64,000 nucleotides of DNA, taken from Rhizobium leguminosarum (GTDB taxonomy: Bacteria; Pseudomonadota; Alphaproteobacteria; Rhizobiales; Rhizobiaceae). Each line of letters starts with the position of its first letter. The stretch's first letter is position 1. The DNA is taken from NCBI RefSeq assembly GCF_017876795.1, contig NZ_JAGIOR010000001.1, positions 3,994,501 through 4,058,500 of the forward strand. Reading direction: 5' to 3'. The notes below the pieces were generated by a model. The model saw nothing but the letters and a program-made list of their open reading frames with translations, did no database searches and had not been told where the DNA came from. Position numbers and translations under genes: made by a program. Of the stretch, positions 8,943 through 17,804 are shown piece by piece.

Positions 8943-9539
8943 ATGAAGCTGCTCTGTTCGCCCGCCTCGCCCTATTCCAACAAGGTGCGGATGGCCGCGC
9001 ATTTTCTCGGCCTTAACCTGAACGCCATCCGGGTCGACACCAATACCGGACCGGCGATCCTGGTGGACAACAATCCGCTCGGCAAGATCCCGACGCTGCT
9101 GACCGATGACGGCGTGTCTATATACGACAGCGTGGCGATCATGCATTATTTCGACCGGCTGACGAAGGGCAGGCTCTACCCTTCCAAGAAGAGCAAGCGC
9201 ACAGAGGCGGAAATCCTCGAGGCGCTCTGCGACGGCATCTGTGACTGCCTACTCGCCATCATCTACGAGCGGCGCTTCCGCGACGAGGACAAGGTCCATC
9301 AGCCCTGGATCGATCGGCAATGGAAGAAGGCAACGAGCGGGCTCGCTCACCTCAGCGCCGATCTGCCGAAGCTCGGCAAGAAGCTGAATGGTGGGCATTT
9401 CGCGCTGGCTGCGACACTCGATTATCTCGACCTGCGCTTCAAGGACCAGTGGGAAGCCGATCATGCGCCGCTGGTCGACTGGCTGCGGCAGTTCGACAAG
9501 AAATTCCCCGCCCATGGCGAACTGCAGGGCCAGGGCTGA
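8943..9539 (+). CDS. Glutathione S-transferase family protein
   Basis: The 198-residue protein has a thioredoxin-like N-terminal half (MKLLCSPASPYSNKVRMAAH, with a Ser-Pro-Tyr-Ser turn where glutathione binds and an IPTL cis-proline segment near 57). This is followed by DSVAIMHYFD and an all-helical C-terminal half. It probably conjugates or reduces small electrophiles with glutathione, but the substrate is unknown. AGG seven bases upstream of ATG serves as a weak ribosome-binding site. It ends just before a strong bidirectional terminator shared with the convergent outer-membrane protein gene. Confidence 0.87.
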   Translation: MKLLCSPASPYSNKVRMAAHFLGLNLNAIRVDTNTGPAILVDNNPLGKIPTLLTDDGVSIYDSVAIMHYFDRLTKGRLYPSKKSKRTEAEILEALCDGICDCLLAIIYERRFRDEDKVHQPWIDRQWKKATSGLAHLSADLPKLGKKLNGGHFALAATLDYLDLRFKDQWEADHAPLVDWLRQFDKKFPAHGELQGQG

Positions 9540-9590
9540 GACGGGTCGGCTCGTAAGGCTTGCGCGCCCGGCAACAACAAGCGAGCAGCA

Positions 9591-9617
9591 AAAAGCCGGG
9601 CGATGTGCCCGGCTTTT
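9591..9617. terminator. Bidirectional intrinsic terminator (GST / ropB)
   Basis: AAAAGCCGGGC (9591-9601), loop GATGT, GCCCGGCTTTT (9607-9617) is a perfect 11-bp stem with A tracts on one side and T tracts on the other. It therefore works for both convergent genes. Confidence 0.88.
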
Positions 9618-9642
9618 CCATGCTTGGACGGTTCTGTTCGGC

Positions 9643-10278
9643 TTAGAACTTGACGCCGATACCGAGCTTGACGCTGTTCTCGTCGTAACCGCGCGAGAAG
9701 CTGCCGGAGTCGAGGTCGTAGTCCTTGCTCTGGTAGTCGGTGTAGCGATATTCGAGGCGCGTCGTGATGTTGTTGGTCACGAAAGCTTCGACACCGGCGC
9801 CGACCGTATAGCCGTAGTTCGTCTTGCTTTCATCCGAGGTGCCGTCGGAAACCTTGACGTTGCCGAGGGCAAGACCGGCCGTGCCGTAGAGCAGGAAGGG
9901 GTTCATGTCGTAGCCGACGCGGCCACGGACGGAGCCGTTCCAGCCATACTTGTTCTTGACGCCGTCTGAGGAGACGTCGTCGCCGCTGTAGCCGAGGTCG
10001 GATTCAACGCCATAAACGATCTGGCCCTGCTGCCAGTTGTAGCCGGTGAACACCTGGCCGCCGAAACCATAGGTGTGGCGGTCGGAACCGAAGTCACCCA
10101 TGTTGTAGGTGCCGGCGCCGCCGAGGTAAAAGCCTTCCCAGCTACCGGCCGGCTTGACCGGAGCTTCCTGGGCGACCGGTGCTTCCGGAACCTGGTCGAC
10201 GGCATCGGCCGCCTGAGCTACCGAGACGCCCGCAATTGCAAAAACGGAGGCCATGAGGCCAGCAATGAGTACACGCAT
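9643..10278 (-). CDS. ropB: Outer-membrane beta-barrel protein, Omp25/Omp31/RopB family
   Basis: The 211-residue protein has a cleavable signal peptide (MRVLIAGLMASVFAIAGVS, cleavage after AQA), then a short Ala/Pro/Glu-rich linker. An eight-strand barrel typical of porin-family OmpA-like proteins follows: WEGFYLGGAGTYNMGDF at the first strand, LEYRYTDYQ in the middle, and VKLGIGVKF with a terminal aromatic at the end. Length and N-terminus match rhizobial RopB, an abundant surface protein that is lost or altered during symbiotic differentiation. AAGGAG lies at good spacing before the ATG. The symbol rests on remembered family resemblance. Confidence 0.85.
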   Translation of the reverse strand: MRVLIAGLMASVFAIAGVSVAQAADAVDQVPEAPVAQEAPVKPAGSWEGFYLGGAGTYNMGDFGSDRHTYGFGGQVFTGYNWQQGQIVYGVESDLGYSGDDVSSDGVKNKYGWNGSVRGRVGYDMNPFLLYGTAGLALGNVKVSDGTSDESKTNYGYTVGAGVEAFVTNNITTRLEYRYTDYQSKDYDLDSGSFSRGYDENSVKLGIGVKF

Positions 10279-10643
10279 ACTTAGTCTCCTTTCAGTCCCG
10301 CTTCGCTTACCATCTGTCTATCAGTGAAGCATTGGCGGGATATTGCCAGATGTCCCTTCCGGATCGAGACTGAAATTGGAACTCAAATGCGGATTTGAAA
10401 GAGCCAAATTGTGATATCATTGTGGCTGCCGCATGGCCGAAATTCGATGTTGCTTGGGCGCAACATACACTTCATTAACCCTACTGAAGAGTTAATCTTC
10501 AAATACTTATTTTAAGAAATCGCATTCTTAAATAATACATAGAATATCCCGCTCACGGACGCAACCGCAACGGCCTATTTATATAATCTCCGCCCGCGCC
10601 TATATAGTCAGCAGACAGACTCGCGGGATCAGAAGGCAGGATT
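10279..10643. other. 365-bp AT-rich divergent intergenic region
   Basis: This lies between ropB (minus) and the short-chain dehydrogenase (plus). It is strikingly AT-rich from 10490 to 10545. Toward the plus-strand gene there are -10-like boxes TATAAT (10582-10587) and CTATAT (10600-10605), but no convincing -35 for either. The long ropB leader could be a site for post-transcriptional control; I see no specific RNA motif. Confidence 0.4.
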
Positions 10644-11407
10644 TTGAACCACAAAAGACTTCGCTCGGCCCTTGTAACTGGGGCCGCCAAAAGAATAGGC
10701 CGGGCAATCGCCGAAGACCTTGCTGCAAATGGCTTTTCGGTCGCAATCCACGCAAACGGCTCCATCGGTGAAGCCGAAGAGCTGGCGGCGGAATTGCGGC
10801 AGAAGGGATATCGGGCGATCGCGATCGAGGCCGACCTTACCGATATCGGCGAAACAAGCGCGCTCGTCGCAAAGGCGTCCGAGGCGCTCGGCCACCTCGA
10901 TCTGCTCGTCAACAACGCATCGATTTTCCGCCAGGATTCGGCCCGCAGTTTCGATGCGCAGGCATGGGCGCAGCATTTCGACATCCATGTGCGGGCGCCC
11001 TCGATTCTCGCTGCGGCCTTTGCCAGTTGCCCGACGATGCGAACGGACTGATCGTCAACATTATCGACCAGCGGGTCTGGGCGCTCAACCCCGGCTTCTA
11101 TTCCTACACGCTTTCGAAGGCGGCACTCTGGACGGCGACGCAGACCATGGCGCAGACCTTTGCGCCGAAGCTGCGCGTCAACGCCATCGGCCCCGGTCCG
11201 ACGGTGCGTAGCGCCCGGCAGTCGGAAGAGGACTTCCAGGCTCAGATCGATGGGCTTATCATGAAAGCGGGGCCGGGATTCGGCGAGTTCGGACAGACGA
11301 TTCGCTTTCTCTTCGACACGCCCTCGATCACCGGCCAGATGATTGCCCTCGACGGCGGCCAGCACCTCGCCTGGCAGACGCCTGATGTGGCGGAGATTAC
11401 GGAATGA
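10644..11407 (+). pseudogene. Short-chain dehydrogenase/reductase (FolM/pteridine reductase-like), frameshifted
   Basis: Two overlapping frames together make one roughly 255-residue SDR. Residues from a TTG start at 10644 give TGAAKRIGRAIA (the TGxxxGxG cofactor loop) and LVNNAS. The second frame (to 11407) gives YSYTLSKAALW with the catalytic Tyr and Lys, then NAIGPGPT. The break is at about 11023-11029, where a lost CCAG from a likely CCAGCCAG would explain the shift; restoring four bases (or one) rejoins the frames. The first frame stops at 11051, before the catalytic residues, so the product as sequenced is non-functional unless frameshifting occurs. AGGCAGG precedes the TTG. It overlaps uvrC by four bases. 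Confidence 0.85.
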
Positions 11408-13446
11408 ACGGACGAAAGCTGCCGGATGGCGGCGTTCTCTACGATGATACGGATGAGAGCGAAGACGATATCGAGGTGGAAAGCGACGTTTCCGCCGTCG
11501 CGCCGCTTGCGACTGCGGTCGACTGGAACGCGGGCAGCCTCAACGAGACCGGGCTTATCGGCGCGGAACTGATCGGCGAATTTGTCAAACGGTTGCCGAA
11601 CAGCCCCGGCGTCTACCGCATGTTCAATGCCGAAGGCGACGTGCTTTATGTCGGCAAGGCGCGCAGCCTGAAGAAGCGCGTCGGCAACTACGCCGTCGGC
11701 CGCGTGCATTCCAACCGCATCGCCCAGATGGTGCGGCAGACGGCGAACATGGAATTCGTGACGACGCGCACGGAAACCGAAGCGCTGCTCTTGGAAGCGA
11801 ATCTGATCAAGCGCTTGCGGCCGCGCTTTAACGTGCTGCTGCGCGACGACAAGTCCTTCCCCTATATCCTCATCACCGGCGACCATCGGGCGCCGGCCAT
11901 TTTCAAGCACCGCGGCGCGCGAGCGCGAAAGGGTGACTATTTCGGACCTTTCGCTTCGGCCGGCGCGGTCGGGCGGACGATCAATTCGCTGCAGCGCGCC
12001 TTCCTGATCCGCACCTGCACCGACAGCGTCTTCGAAACGCGAACCCGTCCTTGCCTGCTCTACCAAATCAAGCGCTGTTCCGGGCCGTGCACCCACGAGG
12101 TCAGCGACCGTGGTTACGGCGAACTGGTGCAGGAGGCGAAAGACTTCCTGTCCGGCAAGAGCCAGAAGGTGAAGTCGCATATGGCCGAGGCCATGAACCA
12201 GGCGGCCGAAGACCTCGACTTCGAGCGGGCGGCGATCTATCGCGACCGCCTGGCAGCACTTTCGCATGTGCAGAGCCATCAGGGAATCAATCCAGCCGGA
12301 GTCGAGGAGGCGGATGTTTTCGCCATCCACCACGAAGGCGGCATTTCCTGTATCCAGGTGTTCTTCTTCCGCACCGGCCAGAATTGGGGCAACCGCGCCT
12401 ATTTCCCGAAGGCCGATCCGCAGCTTTCCGGCGCCGAGGTGCTGAATGCCTTCCTCGCCCAGTTCTACGATGACAAGCCGGTGCCGAAGCAGATCATGCT
12501 GTCGGAAACGATCGAGGAGATGGAACTGCTCGCGGCCGCACTCAGCCAGAAGGCCGCTCACAGGGTTTCGATCCTGGTGCCGCAGCGCGGCGAGAAGCGC
12601 GACCTGGTCGACCATGTCGTCGGCAATGCGCGCGAGGCGCATGGGCGAAAGCTTGCCGAGACGGCGTCGCAATCGCGGCTGCTCGAAGGTTTCAAGGACA
12701 CGTTTGGGCTTGCCTATGCACCGCAGCGCATCGAGATCTACGACAACTCGCATATCATGGGCACCAATGCCGTCGGCGGCATGGTGGTCGCGGGGCCGGA
12801 AGGTTTCGTCAAGAACCAGTACCGCAAGTTCAACATCAAATCGACCGACATCACCCCCGGCGACGACTTCGGCATGATGAAAGAAGTGATGACGCGGCGC
12901 TTCTCGCGGCTGATCAAGGATGAAGGTATTCCCGACCGAACGGCGCAGACCGCGGCTTCCGACGCCGCCGACATGCCCTTCCCGGCCTGGCCCGATGTGA
13001 TCCTGATCGACGGCGGCCAGGGGCAGATGACGGCGGTACGCGCCATCCTCACCGAGCTTGGCATTACCGACAGCGTGACGGCGATCGGCATCGCCAAGGG
13101 TGTCGACCGCGATGCCGGGCGCGAGCGCTTCTTCCCGCCGGGACGCGAGAGTTTTAGCCTGCCGCCGCGCGATCCGGTGCTCTATTTCGTCCAGCGCATG
13201 CGCGACGAGGCGCATCGTTTCGCGATTGGCTCGCACCGGGCACGGCGCAAGAAGGAGATGATCAAGAACCCGCTCGACGAGATCGGCGGCATCGGACCAT
13301 CGCGCAAACGCGCGCTGCTCCAGTATTTCGGCACGGCGAAGGCGGTTTCGCGCGCCGCACTCTCCGACCTGATGACGGTGGAAGGCATATCGGAAGCCGT
13401 CGCCAGGCAGGTCTACAACCATTTCCACGACGACGCCGCGAAATAA
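11404..13446 (+). CDS. uvrC: Excinuclease ABC subunit C
   Basis: UvrC makes both incisions in nucleotide excision repair. The 680-residue protein has the N-terminal GIY-YIG nuclease (PGVYRMFN...[14 protein letters not shown], about residues 68-90), the UVR motif for UvrB contact ([14 protein letters not shown], about 275-290), and the RNase H-like C-terminal nuclease with EIYDNSHI and [10 protein letters not shown]. Tandem helix-hairpin-helix motifs are at the end ([16 protein letters not shown]). It has an acidic N-terminal extension of about 60 residues relative to E. coli, common in rhizobia. Its start overlaps the frameshifted SDR gene, implying historical cotranscription. Confidence 0.97.
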   Translation: MNGRKLPDGGVLYDDTDESEDDIEVESDVSAVAPLATAVDWNAGSLNETGLIGAELIGEFVKRLPNSPGVYRMFNAEGDVLYVGKARSLKKRVGNYAVGRVHSNRIAQMVRQTANMEFVTTRTETEALLLEANLIKRLRPRFNVLLRDDKSFPYILITGDHRAPAIFKHRGARARKGDYFGPFASAGAVGRTINSLQRAFLIRTCTDSVFETRTRPCLLYQIKRCSGPCTHEVSDRGYGELVQEAKDFLSGKSQKVKSHMAEAMNQAAEDLDFERAAIYRDRLAALSHVQSHQGINPAGVEEADVFAIHHEGGISCIQVFFFRTGQNWGNRAYFPKADPQLSGAEVLNAFLAQFYDDKPVPKQIMLSETIEEMELLAAALSQKAAHRVSILVPQRGEKRDLVDHVVGNAREAHGRKLAETASQSRLLEGFKDTFGLAYAPQRIEIYDNSHIMGTNAVGGMVVAGPEGFVKNQYRKFNIKSTDITPGDDFGMMKEVMTRRFSRLIKDEGIPDRTAQTAASDAADMPFPAWPDVILIDGGQGQMTAVRAILTELGITDSVTAIGIAKGVDRDAGRERFFPPGRESFSLPPRDPVLYFVQRMRDEAHRFAIGSHRARRKKEMIKNPLDEIGGIGPSRKRALLQYFGTAKAVSRAALSDLMTVEGISEAVARQVYNHFHDDAAK

Positions 13447-13582
13447 CCGGCGTCCGTCGCAAATTCCACGCAAAGGCGGTGGAAAGACAGAAAGAATGTT
13501 GACGGTCCGCGGCCAAAGCCGTCATCTACCGCGTCGGCTCGAAAATCGGACTCGATATCAGGAAAGCAGGATGCGTCTATTC

Positions 13583-13634
13583 AAAGTGTTACAGCGTTCT
13601 TTGCGCTAGAAGACGCGCAGTGCTTTAGCAGCGC
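13583..13634 (-). repeat. Dispersed intergenic repeat, type B copy
   Basis: TACAGCGTTCTTTGCGC, a loop, then GACGCGCAGTGCTTTAGC matches the reverse complement of 55081-55123 with few changes. The hairpin pairs GCGC/GCGC around an A-rich loop. It lies in the 210-bp gap between uvrC and pgsA; nothing else was recognised there. Confidence 0.6.
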
Positions 13635-13656
13635 ATCAATTCAGAGAAACGATCCC

Positions 13657-14247
13657 ATGGCATCGCGTGCGTACAGCATTCCCAATCTTCTGACCTACGG
13701 CCGTATCCTCGCCGTACCGCTGATCGTTCTCTGCTTCTTCATCGAGGGTAAGCTGTCGATCAGCAACACGGCGCGCTGGGTGGCGCTGTGGATCTTCGTC
13801 ATTGCCTCGATCACCGATTTCCTCGACGGCTACCTCGCGCGCATCTGGAACCAGACGTCGAATATCGGCCGCATGCTCGATCCGATCGCCGACAAGCTGC
13901 TGGTCGCCTCGATCCTCCTCCTGGTCGCGGCCGACCAGACGATTGCCGGCTGGTCGATCTGGGCGGCGATCACCATTCTCTGCCGTGAAATCCTGGTGTC
14001 GGGACTGCGCGAATATCTGGCGGCGCTGAAGGTCAGCGTGCCGGTGACGCGGATCGCCAAGTGGAAGACGACGCTGCAGCTCGTCGCCATCGCCTTCCTG
14101 CTCGCCGGCCCGGCCGGCGACGAGATTTTCCCCTATACGACACAGACCGGCATCGCGCTCTTGTGGATTGCCGCGCTGCTGACCATCTACACCGGCTACG
14201 ACTATTTCCGCGCCGGGGTGAAACATATCGTGGATAACGAGGAATGA
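13657..14247 (+). CDS. pgsA: CDP-diacylglycerol-glycerol-3-phosphate 3-phosphatidyltransferase
   Basis: PgsA makes phosphatidylglycerol phosphate at the inner membrane, the committed step to phosphatidylglycerol and cardiolipin. The 196-residue protein opens with SIPNLLTYGRI, typical of the family. It contains the CDP-alcohol phosphotransferase motif DG-x2-AR-x8-G-x3-D-x3-D (DGYLARIWNQTSNIGRMLD then PIADK, about residues 56-80) and five or so hydrophobic helices. The stop overlaps the moaD start by four bases. Confidence 0.95.
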   Translation: MASRAYSIPNLLTYGRILAVPLIVLCFFIEGKLSISNTARWVALWIFVIASITDFLDGYLARIWNQTSNIGRMLDPIADKLLVASILLLVAADQTIAGWSIWAAITILCREILVSGLREYLAALKVSVPVTRIAKWKTTLQLVAIAFLLAGPAGDEIFPYTTQTGIALLWIAALLTIYTGYDYFRAGVKHIVDNEE

Positions 14248-14498
14248 CGCGGCTTGTCTATTTCGCATGGGTGCGCGAACGCATCGGCAAGGGCGAGGAG
14301 GAGATCGACCTCCCCTCCTCCGTCGTTACCGTTACCGATCTCCTGAATCATTTGAAGACGCTGGGCGAAGAATATGAGACCGCGCTTCAATATCCGGAGG
14401 TGATCCGCGTGGCGCTCGATATGGAGCATGTCGAGCATGACGAGTCGATATCAGGCGCGCGCGAGATCGGGATATTTCCGCCGATGACGGGGGGGTGA
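14244..14498 (+). CDS. moaD: Molybdopterin synthase sulfur-carrier subunit
   Basis: MoaD is the small ubiquitin-fold subunit whose C-terminal glycine is thiocarboxylated. It donates sulfur to cyclic pyranopterin monophosphate in molybdopterin synthase. The 84-residue protein ends in the required Gly-Gly (PPMTGG). It is coupled to pgsA by an ATGA overlap and separated from its partner moaE by a 260-bp gap filled with a palindromic repeat. Confidence 0.94.
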   Translation: MTRLVYFAWVRERIGKGEEEIDLPSSVVTVTDLLNHLKTLGEEYETALQYPEVIRVALDMEHVEHDESISGAREIGIFPPMTGG

Positions 14499-14520
14499 AG
14501 CGGTGACGGCCGTGCCAGAT

Positions 14521-14695
14521 CGCCCCCCTCTGCCCTGCCGGGCATCTCCCCCACAGGTGGGGAGATTGGCTGGGAGCGCCGGCTCTTCCAAACAATCAAC
14601 GTTTCAGCCCAACGAAACGGAAAGGTGGCAGGAAGAGCGCGCCACTTGTGATCTCCCCACCTGTGGGGGAGATGGCCGGCAGGCCAGAGGGGCGC
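14521..14695. repeat. Nested palindromic repeat element between moaD and moaE
   Basis: Two arms of about 45 bp (14521-14566 and 14651-14695) are near-perfect inverted repeats of each other. Each arm is itself palindromic (ATCTCCCCCACAGGTGGGGA type). The 84-bp centre has weaker pairing. The structure resembles a small non-autonomous palindromic (MITE/REP-like) element of rhizobial intergenic regions. It lies inside a transcription unit, so the mRNA between moaD and moaE should form a long hairpin. Confidence 0.8.
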
Positions 14696-14759
14696 TTCCG
14701 CGGCACGCCCTTTTTTCCGTATTCTTTGCAGCCGCAACAAAGCAGCGGAGGATTTCGCT

Positions 14760-15221
14760 GTGACCGTCACCCCCACCATCCGCGTCCAGCATGAGGACTT
14801 CGACCTTCAAACCGAGGTCGACCTCCTCACCAAAGGCAAACCCGGCGTCGGCGCCATCGTCACCTTCTCCGGCCTCTGCCGCGATGGCGGGGGCACGCTG
14901 GCAGCGCTCGAACTCGAACACTACCCCGGCATGGCCGAAGCGGAGCTGCGGCGCATCAGCGATCTCGCCATTGCGCGTTTCGGGCTTCTCGGCTTCACCG
15001 CCATCCACCGTTACGGCAAGATCGCCGTGGGTGAGAATATCGTGCTCGTCATTGCCGCCGCACCGCACCGGCAGGCGGCGTTCGACGGCGCCAATTTTGT
15101 CATGGATTTCCTGAAGACCGCGGCCCCCTTCTGGAAAAAGGAGCACGCTAGGGATGGCGCCGCCGGCGACTGGGTCGCGGCGAAAGACGCCGACGACACG
15201 GCGCGCGACAAGTGGAAGTGA
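14760..15221 (+). CDS. moaE: Molybdopterin synthase catalytic subunit
   Basis: MoaE forms the large subunit of molybdopterin synthase with MoaD and inserts the dithiolene sulfurs. The 153-residue protein begins at a GTG. It has VGAIVTFSGLCRD (about 30-42), HRYGKIAVGE with the family's conserved Arg/Lys region, and APFWKKE, where the lysine contacts the MoaD tail. Its stop codon abuts the stop codon of the convergent permease gene with no intervening base, so the transcripts must overlap. Confidence 0.95.
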   Translation: MTVTPTIRVQHEDFDLQTEVDLLTKGKPGVGAIVTFSGLCRDGGGTLAALELEHYPGMAEAELRRISDLAIARFGLLGFTAIHRYGKIAVGENIVLVIAAAPHRQAAFDGANFVMDFLKTAAPFWKKEHARDGAAGDWVAAKDADDTARDKWK

Positions 15222-16118
15222 TCAGAGAACCACGCGCTCCCTGCGGCTCATCACCAAGAGCAGGACGAGCAGCGAAAAGATGACCAGATCCCGCCAGACG
15301 AAGGGGCCGTAGGCGCCCCACATGGTCTCGACGACGGCGAGGCCGGCGGCACCGCCTGCCGAGCGCAGCGGGTCGGAATAGCCGCCGACCGCCGCAATCA
15401 GCAGCACCTTCAGCCCGAACATCAGGCCGGCGCCGAAATCCATCGAACCGTAGTAGAAAGTGGCGAGGATTCCGCAAATGGTGGCGACCAGGCTAGCTGC
15501 CGCATAAGCGACGAGAAAAACGCGGTTGGCGCTGGTGCCGCAGAGCTCAGCCGCCAGCGGATCGTCGGTGACGGCGCGCCAGACGCGGCCCCAGGCCGTG
15601 CGCCTGAGGATCAGCGTTCCGACAGCGACGATGGCTGACATCAGCGCCGTGTCGATCAGCTGGATATAGGTGAGCGTCACCTTGAACGGGCCGTCACGCC
15701 AGAAGATCACCGTATCGTTCAGAAACGGCGGCAGCCAGATGGTGCGGGTATTGGCGGCTAGCCGGGCGGTCTCCATCAGCACGATCATGATGCCGAGGGC
15801 GGCAACGATCACCGTATTCGGCGATTTACTGACCAGCGGCAGCATGATCGAGCGGCCGATCCACAGGCCCGCCCCCAGCGAATAGACGATGGAAGCGCAG
15901 GCGCCGACGGCAAGGGCCGCGGGCAACACCAGCCAGAAGCGGTTGAAGGCGAGTTCGGTGAAGAGCAGCAGGATTTGGCCTGCGAAAGCAAAGATCGCCC
16001 CATAGGTGATATCAGCCCGCTTCGTCACGCCGAAGGCGACGGCATATCCGAAGGCGAGCGCGGCATAGAGAGCAGCAAGCGGAACCGCATTCGCCAACTG
16101 CTGCAGAAGATAGGCCAT
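15222..16118 (-). CDS. Orphan LivH-type branched-chain amino-acid ABC permease
   Basis: This is a 298-residue membrane protein with about eight hydrophobic segments and the LivH-family signature region (GRVWRAVTDDPLAAELCGTS, then a FGLKVLLIAAVGGYSDPLRS loop). No LivM, LivG, LivF or binding-protein gene is adjacent, which is unusual for this family. A GTG at 16127 is possible, but ATG 16118 has GGAG eight bases upstream, so I prefer it. It is divergent from the CGNR regulator and shares its palindromic promoter region. Partner subunits must be encoded elsewhere if it functions as a transporter. Confidence 0.82.
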   Translation of the reverse strand: MAYLLQQLANAVPLAALYAALAFGYAVAFGVTKRADITYGAIFAFAGQILLLFTELAFNRFWLVLPAALAVGACASIVYSLGAGLWIGRSIMLPLVSKSPNTVIVAALGIMIVLMETARLAANTRTIWLPPFLNDTVIFWRDGPFKVTLTYIQLIDTALMSAIVAVGTLILRRTAWGRVWRAVTDDPLAAELCGTSANRVFLVAYAAASLVATICGILATFYYGSMDFGAGLMFGLKVLLIAAVGGYSDPLRSAGGAAGLAVVETMWGAYGPFVWRDLVIFSLLVLLLVMSRRERVVL

Positions 16119-16138
16119 TCCAGACACTCCGCGTCACC

Positions 16139-16180
16139 GAAATTATAACTGGTAAAACTCATTTCACCAGTTATAATTTC
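16139..16180. promoter_or_regulatory. Bidirectional operator-promoter, 15-bp perfect inverted repeat
   Basis: GAAATTATAACTGGT (16139-16153) and ACCAGTTATAATTTC (16166-16180) are perfect inverted repeats separated by 12 bp. Each arm contains a consensus -10 box TATAAT facing outward: plus strand 16172-16177, minus strand 16147-16142. The plus-strand -10 is six bases from the CGNR ATG, predicting a leaderless mRNA; the minus-strand one gives the permease a short leader with its GGAG. A dimeric repressor here would shut both genes. Confidence 0.75.
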
Positions 16181-16183
16181 ATC

Positions 16184-16729
16184 ATGAGCTTTTCCTGGAC
16201 CCCTCATCGCTTTGCCGGCGGCGCACTGGCGCTCGATGTCGCCAACAGCGTCGTGCTGCGCCACGATGCAACGCGGCGGATCGACCGCTTCGCGGTTCGG
16301 GACCAGATGCGGGGCTTTCCGCGCGCCGCTGCCGAATTCTGCGCCGAACGCGCGCTTTTTGGTGATATCGCCCCAGTGGCGGCGGAAAACGAGACGGATT
16401 TCATTGCGCTGCGGGAAGCGATCGACCTCTATTTTCGCAAGCGTATACTCAAGGGCGGCGATGACCAATTGCTGGCCTTGCTGCTGGAAGCGCTGGCGAC
16501 GGTGTTGCGCGGAGCAAGCCTCGGCAGCCTGGCGGCGGCCACCGCGCATTCGGTGCTGCGGCTGATCACCATGCCCGATCCGGAACGTATGAAGGTCTGC
16601 GGCAATTGCGGCTGGCTGTTCATCGACCGCAGCAAGAACAGGAGCCGCGCCTGGTGCGACATGGCGGTCTGCGGCAACCGCGCCAAGGCGAACCGGCACT
16701 ATCGCCGCAAGAAGGAGGAGACGCCATGA
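16184..16729 (+). CDS. CGNR zinc-finger / ABATE-domain transcriptional regulator
   Basis: This 181-residue protein has an N-terminal stress-induced ligand-binding (ABATE) region and a C-terminal CGNR zinc finger: CGNCGWLFIDRS, then WCDMAVCGNR with a basic tail (AKANRHYRRKK). The four cysteines and the CGNR signature are intact. Such proteins are thought to be ligand-responsive DNA-binding regulators. There is no Shine-Dalgarno before the ATG, consistent with the leaderless mRNA predicted from the promoter. The stop overlaps the lipoprotein gene start. Divergence from the orphan permease suggests it controls that gene. Confidence 0.88.
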   Translation: MSFSWTPHRFAGGALALDVANSVVLRHDATRRIDRFAVRDQMRGFPRAAAEFCAERALFGDIAPVAAENETDFIALREAIDLYFRKRILKGGDDQLLALLLEALATVLRGASLGSLAAATAHSVLRLITMPDPERMKVCGNCGWLFIDRSKNRSRAWCDMAVCGNRAKANRHYRRKKEETP

Positions 16730-17229
16730 GGAAATATCTGATCCTGACGGCAGCAACAATTGGCCTTCTGCTGTCTGCCTGCCAACGCCAGGCTGAAAAC
16801 CTGGTCGAAGTCACCGGTCATCTCTTCGTCTTCAACTATCGGGTGGCGAGCGCCACCTATCTGCTGACGCTGAAGAAGACGGGGCCGATCCCCGATGGTT
16901 CTCTCATCATCGCCGAATTCGAAAATCCTCAGGGCGGCGATCCGCTGGTGCTGAACCAGAAAATCTACCCGATCGACGACAAAATTGCGCTGCAGAGCGA
17001 AAAACTGCACTGCGTGCGCAAGGACCGTCCCTATTCCGTCAGTGTCCGGCTGGTCGACAAGGACGGTAAGGTACTGCAGGAGTTGAAGACGCAGTTCCGC
17101 TCCGATCTCGACCAGACCGTGCTGCCGAGCAAGCCGCTCGTCCTCGGTGCGCTTTATGACAAGAACCCAGAGGTCTTCAAGCCGGACGGCAGCGTCGATT
17201 TTTCGAATACCGACAAATGCCCGGCATAG
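16726..17229 (+). CDS. Hypothetical lipoprotein
   Basis: This 167-residue protein starts with a lipoprotein signal (MRKYLILTAATIGLLLSAC; lipobox LSAC, Cys19), so it is probably anchored in a membrane and faces the periplasm. The rest is a soluble, beta-rich domain with two cysteines (KLHCVRKDR and DKCPA at the end) that could pair. I recognise no family. It overlaps the CGNR gene by ATGA, so it is in that operon, and it ends at a bidirectional terminator. The frame extends upstream inside the CGNR gene, but the lipobox fixes this start. Confidence 0.8.
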   Translation: MRKYLILTAATIGLLLSACQRQAENLVEVTGHLFVFNYRVASATYLLTLKKTGPIPDGSLIIAEFENPQGGDPLVLNQKIYPIDDKIALQSEKLHCVRKDRPYSVSVRLVDKDGKVLQELKTQFRSDLDQTVLPSKPLVLGALYDKNPEVFKPDGSVDFSNTDKCPA

Positions 17230-17256
17230 AAAAGCCGGAGCGAGGCCCCGGCTTTT
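17230..17256. terminator. Bidirectional intrinsic terminator (lipoprotein / ndk)
   Basis: AAAAGCCGG (17230-17238) pairs with CCGGCTTTT (17248-17256) across a GC-rich loop. It lies between the convergent lipoprotein and ndk genes. Confidence 0.82.
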
Positions 17257-17300
17257 AAGAGTCAATTCAAGGCATTGCCGGGCAATGCAGAAGCGTGGCC

Positions 17301-17723
<423 letters not shown>

Positions 17724-17804
17724 AGTCAAATCCTCTGTTTTCTCGGGAAAAGTGGGCGGTCTTTACCCGCCCCAACGCCCGAAAACAAGGGGTCGGCGGC
17801 AATT

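Noticed and set aside
11242..13473. A 743-codon open frame antisense to uvrC
   Set aside because: It has no domain signature, and uvrC on the other strand is unmistakable.
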